64,000 nt of DNA from Reticulitermes speratus (Eukaryota; Arthropoda; Insecta; Blattodea; Rhinotermitidae). Positions 58,688 through 64,000 of the stretch are shown here, piece after piece; position 1 is the stretch's first letter, and every line of letters starts with the position of its first letter. A program made the position numbers and the translations under genes. The notes beneath the pieces were generated by a model. It was given only the letters and a program-made list of their open reading frames with translations. It did no database searches and had not been told where the DNA came from. Location of the stretch: contig JAJKFL010000042.1 of assembly GCA_021186555.1 (NCBI GenBank), forward strand, positions 30,458,715 through 30,522,714. The letters are read 5' to 3'.

Positions 58688-59095
58688 TCATGGCTGGTTG
58701 TTGGTGGTTTTATTGGAAGGAGGCTCTTCTTCAATAATGACTATGGTATAAAGGAGGGCTTGGTATATATTGTCGGTACTGGAAAGGAACTGACTGCACA
58801 GGCTTCTGTTTCTGCCTGCAGAGTCCAATTTTTTTTTATTTACTAAGTTGAAAATTTCTCTTTTGGCTTCCTCTTGGTCAACCTCAGGAAACTTTATCAT
58901 TTTCTCAGCAATGTCCTCGAAATATATTGACATTGCCTCTTTTTTTGTTGTGCATTCACTGTCAGATTTATCGTGAGACGCAACAAACCTTGTTAATGTG
59001 TCACAAAAATCTGAGCTGTCTACCATGGTTTCCACTATTGCGGAACAAATTGAAATAAAAAAATTTGCTGCATGTGGGAGGCAGTGACACACCAC
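58688..59095 (-). CDS. BESS-like domain protein fragment
   Basis: An uninterrupted 135-codon minus-strand frame. Its middle (YFEDIAEKMIKFPEVDQEEA, then KREIFNLVNKKK) matches the two-helix pattern of the BESS motif, which mediates protein-protein contacts in insect MADF-BESS DNA-binding factors and in second proteins of some PIF/Harbinger transposons. No MADF domain precedes it here. A pyrimidine-rich tract and AG just upstream (near 59040, minus strand) could be a splice acceptor, giving a terminal exon of a longer gene. It may instead be a transposon-derived fragment. The first Met at 59095 is not necessarily a real start. Confidence 0.45.
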   Translation of the reverse strand: MVCHCLPHAANFFISICSAIVETMVDSSDFCDTLTRFVASHDKSDSECTTKKEAMSIYFEDIAEKMIKFPEVDQEEAKREIFNLVNKKKLDSAGRNRSLCSQFLSSTDNIYQALLYTIVIIEEEPPSNKTTNNQP

Positions 59096-59589
59096 GGTAA
59101 CCTAGCAACTGATCAATATATTGTATGGTGGTGCTACCTTAAGGGCGAAGGACGCAACTGCAGTCGGTACTAGTTGCCCAGGATGGTCGGATGTGAGAGA
59201 GGCGGCTGCACATAACAAAACACGAACTGGTAAGAAATATGACTGGTATTATTAACAATTATTACTCTTTTGACAATACCACTCTTAAGCTTGCTCAAGT
59301 TTCTGATCTTTTATGTGTGTTATCCCTGTCTTGAAATGCAGTGTTACAAGCACATTCAGTTGTTCAAAAGTTGCGCCCGTATGATTGATAGTAAACAGAA
59401 TACTGCAATGAGATTTCAGTGTTTGGAGACATTTCAAATGTCACTGAACTAATATAATTAATGGTTGTTATTACATCACTTCATAATTGTTGAATACTTG
59501 GTGACGTTATCCATAAACTCTATTCGAAAACATGTAAAAGTCATGTACAAGTCCGGCTGTCGTGTAGTATGTATAAAAGCAACAAGAAA
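59096..59589. other. No gene seen
   Basis: Mixed composition. Short frames only, unrecognised. Confidence 0.45.
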
Positions 59590-59860
59590 GTAAAATTTTC
59601 CCTTTGCACGCCATAGCGCCACACATTCTAAACATCGGCACGAGATGGAGGGAGAAATCAGTTTCAAACCACGGACGCTTTACCTCCGGGAGAACAGCCT
59701 CAGGTGCCTAATGAAAAGGAGGTTGGGTGAGGTCCAGACACGTTCTGGACGAATTGGAGAAGACAAAAATTTCTTGCCCCTGACGGGAATCAACCAACGG
59801 TTCCTCAGTTATTCAACCCGCAGGTTAATCACTGTCGCCGTCCGTTGCTGGTCTCACTAG
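59590..59860 (-). mobile_element. SINE family A, minus-strand copy
   Basis: Contains ACGCTTTACCTCCGGGAGAA, AAAGGAGGTTGGGTGAGGTC and a right-hand TCTTGCCCCTGACGGGAATC, the tRNA-like head of the family on the opposite strand. Confidence 0.6.
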
Positions 59861-60129
59861 TACCCTCAAAGACGAGATAATTTATTTTCGATTGGGGTTC
59901 ACATCTTTATTTAGTCAACAATACATATATCAGAGCCGGCTACAACATGGTTCCACAGACTTCTTTTTCTAAAAACCGACTGTTGCCGGTCGCCGGGTCT
60001 TCTTCTGCGCTTCTTTCTACTCCCCCTTGTCACCAACCTCACTCGCTTTTCTTATTGCCCTCTGTCCCTCCACCCATGTCGTAGAGCGAAACTAGAAGGT
60101 CGGAGGATCAGAGGGTCCTTCCTCAGGCT

Positions 60130-60260
60130 AAGGCTGGACACACACACACACACAAATGTTTCCCTTTCCAAACGTAGATGGGTGGGGAGGCTCGACAGGG
60201 GCTCGAACTCAATGTTCGGCTACATCACTATCCTGACTAGGCTATGCCCCTTCATCTATT
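60130..60260 (-). mobile_element. tRNA-derived SINE head
   Basis: The minus strand shows GGGCATAGCCTAGTCAGG (A-box-like) and TTGAGTTCGAGCCCC (B-box-like). The body downstream is short and interrupted by a CA microsatellite near 60137-60152. Confidence 0.55.
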
Positions 60261-60539
60261 ATAATAGCAAGCAGGTTCATTTTGGGTGTCATTTTAATTT
60301 CATGAATACTGGCATTGGATTATGTGTATGGATACAGAGGAACCTGTAAGACCATGCTACGAATGACAGAAAGGCAATGAGAATGCGAGAAGTTCGGCTA
60401 ATTAGTTGAAAGAGGAGCTGTATAATAATAGACTAAAATTTGTGTAGTTGAACCAACAGAAGTAGAGGCCCAATTTAAGAGAAATAAGTAAAGGGTTAAA
60501 ATAAAACTGTAATGATATAGAACGGCAGAAAACGTTGCC

Positions 60540-60970
60540 CGAATGTCGGAATATTTCCTTGACATGAATTTTAGTTGCGGTACGAGATATTATATAGAAT
60601 GTCGTACTGGGAAGGAAAGCAATGGGATTGCGTGTTTGTTAGCAGGAGTGTGGGAATGGAGAGGAAGCACAAAGAAAATGGAGAAAGAAAGTTGCAAAGA
60701 GGATGTCAAACATATAATGTTGAGTTGCCCAGAAACTAGAAAATGAAGTAAGGGATTCCTAAGTAAGATTGGCTAAATAAGAACGAGGAGATAGAGTACA
60801 AGAAGTCTCGATAATGAGGAGGCCCTGGCCCACTAGGGGCTGTTGCGCCATGAAAAAAAAAAAATACAAAAGGTGGCGTATAAGAAAGTATTAAGAAGAA
60901 CTACTAAAGCATTTGTCATAGATGTACATAGATAATGAGACAAATGTAAATATGAGTGGTTTAATAAATT
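60540..60970 (+). pseudogene. LINE C-terminal fragment interrupted by a SINE
   Basis: The frame 60543-60746 ends in EDVKHIMLSCPETRK. This is the zinc-knuckle-like end found after the RNase H or reverse transcriptase part of some insect LINEs. Its coding signal continues with breaks through about 60790, and resumes after a SINE fragment at 60858-60970 (YKKVLRRTTKAFVIDV-like and WFNKFKDLK-like). The host LINE clade is not resolved. Confidence 0.5.
60796..60858 (+). mobile_element. SINE family D, 5'-truncated copy
   Basis: Matches the 3' end of the 38.7-kb SINE: GGCCCTGGCCCACTAGGGGC, GTTGCGCCATG, then an A run. Imperfect direct repeats GTACAAGAAG/ATACAAAAGG flank it. Confidence 0.7.
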
Positions 60971-61277
60971 TAAAGATTTGAAAATACCTTACGTATGTAA
61001 TTAAGAGAGGGCTACCACCGTGACAACCCGGAGTTAATCGGAAGGTAGTCCCAAGAAAACAAGGACAACAACAATCAGTTTAGCTTTCGGATCCTGAAAA
61101 GTTTGTCTTTGTTTTACGGGCCGATGAAGAGAGTGCAGCACCAAAGGCAATGGAATAGTAGTTAAAATGGCATGTTTGTATTTCCACACGTTGAGTTGTG
61201 TGAGACGTTGTGATCAGAGAAAATAGGAGCTTTAATTTCGTAAAATATCACTTAAAATGAGTTAGGATAAATTTGAC
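60971..61277. other. No gene seen
   Basis: No recognisable feature. Confidence 0.4.
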
Positions 61278-61565
61278 AGGGCCGCCGCGAGCGGGTTCGG
61301 GCCCCTGTAAAAAAAAAATATTAGGCACCGCCAGCAAGGGGGGACCAGCTAAAAATATTTACACTAAATCGGAAAGCCTGACTCTCAGTTGCAGAGTGAC
61401 CTGGGCTTGGTCTGAAGGGATTAATTTGTGAAATCGACACATAATTATACTACAGAGAAATACAGAAACATATGCAACATAGTTGGGCCCCGGGCTCCTT
61501 TCCGGACCGCCGGGCCCCGGTAATTTGTGCCGGCTTCCCCCCCCCCCCCAAGTCTCGTCGGAAAT
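61278..61565. mobile_element. Short interspersed element, family E, second copy
   Basis: Paralogue of 42807-43110 with the same internal blocks and a 13-nt C run near 61537-61549. It begins CAGGGCCGCCGCGAGCGG. Confidence 0.65.
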
Positions 61566-61639
61566 GAAATTTGATTGCAAAATTGATGCACTGCACAACA
61601 GTGCAAATCAACATCACATAGGCCTGTAACGAAATAGGA

Positions 61640-61773
61640 AGAGGAGGGGTAGCTCGGGGACTAAAGTGGCTGGCTACGGACTACTGGGCTCGCATTACCG
61701 GCAGAGACTGGGATTTTCTTCTTCACTGTGTCTAGTTTGGTTCTGGGAACCCCAGTCTCAAATCGGTACCATG
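61640..61773 (+). mobile_element. SINE family A, 5' part, split by a hAT-like element
   Basis: A tRNA-like head (GGGGTAGCTCGGGGACTAAA, B-box-like GGGCTCGCATTACC) leads into the family A body up to CGGTACCATG. The body resumes at 62466. Confidence 0.7.
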
Positions 61774-62465
61774 CAGTGGCGGCTCGTGTGACTTCCTTAT
61801 GGTAGGACGGGGATAGGATTATTATGTGATTAAACGGCAGGCCTAACAGATTGTTTCTTTCAGCTAAGCCACACAACCACTTATGTTAGGGTACATAGCA
61901 GGGTTACGTTTGCTAATATAAGTTTTTATTCTGCTTGATTATGACTGAGAAATAACTAAACCATGTGTTGCACAACCTTAGTCTTCTCGATGAGAGTTAA
62001 TTGCGAAAAATTAATACCATATAACTACTTCAGAATGTTCTTGTTCATGTATATCTTAAAATGGCAAGTACTAGAATTAAAACATTCTCAAATATAGCTT
62101 TGAAAGAGCTACGTAAAAATGGTTACCAAAATTCCAGTGTTTGAAATGTTAGAAAAGGTGAACAGATATAGGAAGTCCTCCTTTAAACTCCCTCTAGGCT
62201 GCAGTGTCTGCAGCCCGGCCCGCGACCTAGCTGCCACTCTCTTCCCACCACTCGCCCTAGCTGGGCTGACCCAACGCGCAACGTTTGGGTAGGGCACAGC
62301 ACACTCGCTTTCCTCATAGTCCTTCGTGAGTGCTTGGATTTAAAGTGATTTCATATATACTCTTTTACACAACGTACGTATCTCCTAAAGGAACCATTTA
62401 TTCAGATACTTAATTTTTCTCAGAATTCTGGGAGGGTTGCAGCCCTTATGGACGAGCCGCCCCTG
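61774..62465. mobile_element. hAT-like nonautonomous element (MITE), 692 bp
   Basis: Ends CAGTGGCGGCTCGTG and (inverted) CAGGGGCGGCTCGTC form 15-bp terminal repeats with two differences. They begin with the CAG typical of hAT elements. It splits a family A SINE. The flanks GTACCATG and GTACGGGG both derive from GTACCAGG of the SINE consensus, giving the 8-bp target-site duplication expected for hAT. No transposase; the interior has a GC-rich patch at 62195-62290. Confidence 0.72.
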
Positions 62466-62565
62466 GTACGGGGAGAGCTTTCTCTTGGAATAAAGTGACC
62501 GAAGCGTAAAGCCGAGATTCAAATTCGTACAGTTTTCTCACTTAGCCCCTAGGCATTCCTGGCAT
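62466..62565 (+). mobile_element. SINE family A, 3' part after the hAT-like insertion
   Basis: TCTTGGAATAAAGTGACCGA corresponds to the family A body block seen in the 7.4-kb copy (CTGGGAGTAAAGTGGCCAGG). Confidence 0.6.
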
Positions 62566-62924
62566 GTATTAAAATACAAGGATAACTTCTAAGACAACTT
62601 TAATACATCCTGTAAATAGGGTTACGACCTTTTATGTTTCTCATCCGATTATTAGGGAATAGAGTTCTATATCCGGAGTCTTTATGGTTTAATAAGATGC
62701 GGAGTATCTTCTGATGTTCATGTGTGTTGGGCTTGTTACACTTTTCACAAAACCAAAGAGGTCGCTTTCAGATTTTGTATATTTACAAGCCAGAGGCAGT
62801 TGATTTATTACATACATTTTAGGCGTTGGGATACTGACAATGTAAAATATATTTGTCATGTCTGTTACAAACGTCCATGGCTTTCGGCTTCATGACCTTT
62901 TTACGTATGTCATGGAGTAGGTAA
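62566..62924. other. No gene seen
   Basis: AT-rich. No feature supported. Confidence 0.4.
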
Positions 62925-63165
62925 AAGGTAAAGTTGTCGCTGTCCACGTATGTAGGGGCAGTAGAGGTATAGCTCCACTCATTCTTGTCCTCGGCACTAG
63001 TTGGAGGTGAAGGATCACCTTAACGCCCCGGCCGCTTTACTTCCGGGAAGGAACCCTGGTACCTATTGAATAGGAGGCTGCGTGGTCCCGAGAGCCAGTA
63101 AAGACGGTTTCGGACAAGAGAAAACTCCTTGCGCCTGGCGGGATTAGAACCCCGGCGGCATGATT
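62925..63165 (-). mobile_element. SINE family A, minus-strand, near full length
   Basis: Begins with the terminal GTAAAAGGTAAAGTTGTCGC, continues with GTATAGCTCCACTCATTCTT and CCCGGCCGCTTTACTTCCGG, and ends at a good reverse B box (GGGATTAGAACCCCGG) near 63141-63156. It directly abuts the BEL/Pao sequence. Confidence 0.75.
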
Positions 63166-64000
63166 CTCACTTCAGGCGTTCTACGGTTGCAGAGTCATTG
63201 AGGTTTCCAGAAGACAAAGCGAGGAATGCTTCTGTATATGAAGTTGCTGGAGTTGATCTTACAGGCCCTCTTTTCTTGAAAGAGGGAAGAAAGTGTTGGA
63301 TCATAATGTTTACATGTGCAATATACAGAGCCATACACCTGGAACTTGTAACCTCTTTGAGTACAAAGGGATTTCTGCTTGGACTTAGAAGATTTATTGC
63401 TCGTCAGGGCGTCCTAAGGTCATATATAGTGACAATGGAACCAACTTTGTGGGTGCAGATAATCTTTTCAAAACCACAGAATGGGCCGCTGTTGAAGTTG
63501 ATGCATCTATATGGAGAATCCAGTGGAAGTTCAACCCCCCCACTGCAGCCTGGTGGGAACGTCTGATTCAGATGGTCAAGAAAATGCTGAGACGGGTTCT
63601 AGGACGTGCTTCTTTGAGCTACGAGGAGACAATGAGTATAATATGTGACAGTGAGGCAACAGTAAATTCCAGACCTCTGACTTATATTTCGGAAGACTGT
63701 CGAGATCCGTTGCCACTGACGCCTGCAATGTACCTTACAGGATGTTCCACTGGTGGGAGTACCAGATTTGGACCATTTGGATAAGACAGATCTGAACAAA
63801 AGGTTGAGATATCAACAGCTTTTGAGAGAGAACCTAAGAAAACAATTCCGATCGGAGTACCTGAGCCAGTTGGTTCAACGGCCGGGAAGAGGGGAAAGGC
63901 ATCAGGATATTCAAGTGGGAGATGTACTGATTGAGAATGAAGGAAAAGGAAGAACCTTTTGGCCTATGGCAAGAGTGGTGGAGGCATACCCAGGAAGAGA
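63166..64000 (+). pseudogene. BEL/Pao retrotransposon integrase and C-terminal domain, frameshifted, cut by window end
   Basis: Three successive frames carry the end of a BEL/Pao-type pol gene. The first (to about 63420) has GVDLTGPLF, an FTCA.YRAIHLELV-like segment and RRFIARQG. The second (about 63425-63735) covers the next integrase part with the second acidic site and the WWERLIQ glutamate region, then NSRPLTYIS. The third (from about 63738) is a DUF5641-like tail with SEYLSQLVQRPGRGE and a WPMARVVEAYPG-like ending. Integrase inserts element DNA into chromosomes. At least two frameshifts separate the three parts, so this copy cannot make an active protein, although the codons for the acidic triad remain in the DNA. 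The left side stops at a SINE. No LTR is visible inside the window. Confidence 0.8.

Noticed and set aside
1-64000. CRISPR arrays, operons, ribosome binding sites or other bacterial features
   Set aside because: No regularly spaced repeats were found, and the gene structure is eukaryotic throughout.

Overview
The window is nuclear DNA of a large, repeat-rich animal genome, most likely a hemimetabolous insect such as a cockroach or termite. That assignment is inferred from split exons with GT/AG borders, many tRNA-derived SINEs, LINE families of the kind abundant in Blattodea, and low gene density. Almost every short open frame is either a shadow or part of a decayed mobile element. No prokaryotic features, CRISPR arrays or true tRNA/rRNA genes were seen.

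Host genes occupy little of the sequence. The last coding exon of phosphatidylserine decarboxylase (2618-2854, +) carries the LGST self-cleavage site. A second + strand gene can be assembled from three exons with matching splice phases: a signal-peptide exon (10581-10713), a large divergent kelch/beta-propeller exon with a long low-complexity insertion (34727-36078), and a terminal exon with the transmembrane segment and stop (39928-40752). It would encode a type I membrane protein of about 770 residues, with introns of about 24 kb and 3.8 kb that are full of transposons. A BESS-like open frame (59095-58688, -) may be a host exon or transposon cargo. An unrecognised frame containing a perfect 139-bp tandem duplication lies at 47.6-48.1 kb.

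Layout: 0.2-1.5 kb decayed pogo/Tigger transposase; 1.8-2.5 kb Penelope-like fragment (GIY-YIG domain between inverted arms); 2.6 kb decarboxylase exon; 4.2-5.5 kb Polinton/Maverick-type DNA polymerase fragment between perfect 30-bp direct repeats; 10.6-40.8 kb the kelch-like gene, whose introns hold two LINE families, at least five SINE or short-repeat families, foldback sequences and a long-TIR DNA transposon; 41-56 kb AT-rich and nearly empty apart from SINEs, hairpin elements and an inverted-arm element; 56.4-58.4 kb a LINE RT fused in frame to the endonuclease of another LINE; 59-63 kb nested SINE/LINE/hAT-like insertions; 63.2 kb to the end a frameshifted BEL/Pao integrase.

The most interesting signal is a dispersed set of about ten loci on both strands that fit the type I hammerhead ribozyme core (CTGANGA, stem II, GAAA, very short stem III, cleavage triplet, stem I). 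In most of them stem III is a perfect palindrome (ACATGT, ACATATGT, ACCGGT or ACGT), as expected for hammerheads that act as dimers. Several share a downstream box resembling TGCATT..TTGGTT, and three lie in inverted-arm or foldback arrangements, one of them around the Penelope-like GIY-YIG domain. They look like termini of Penelope-like or retrozyme-like elements. Two lie in sense orientation in the first intron of the kelch-like gene.
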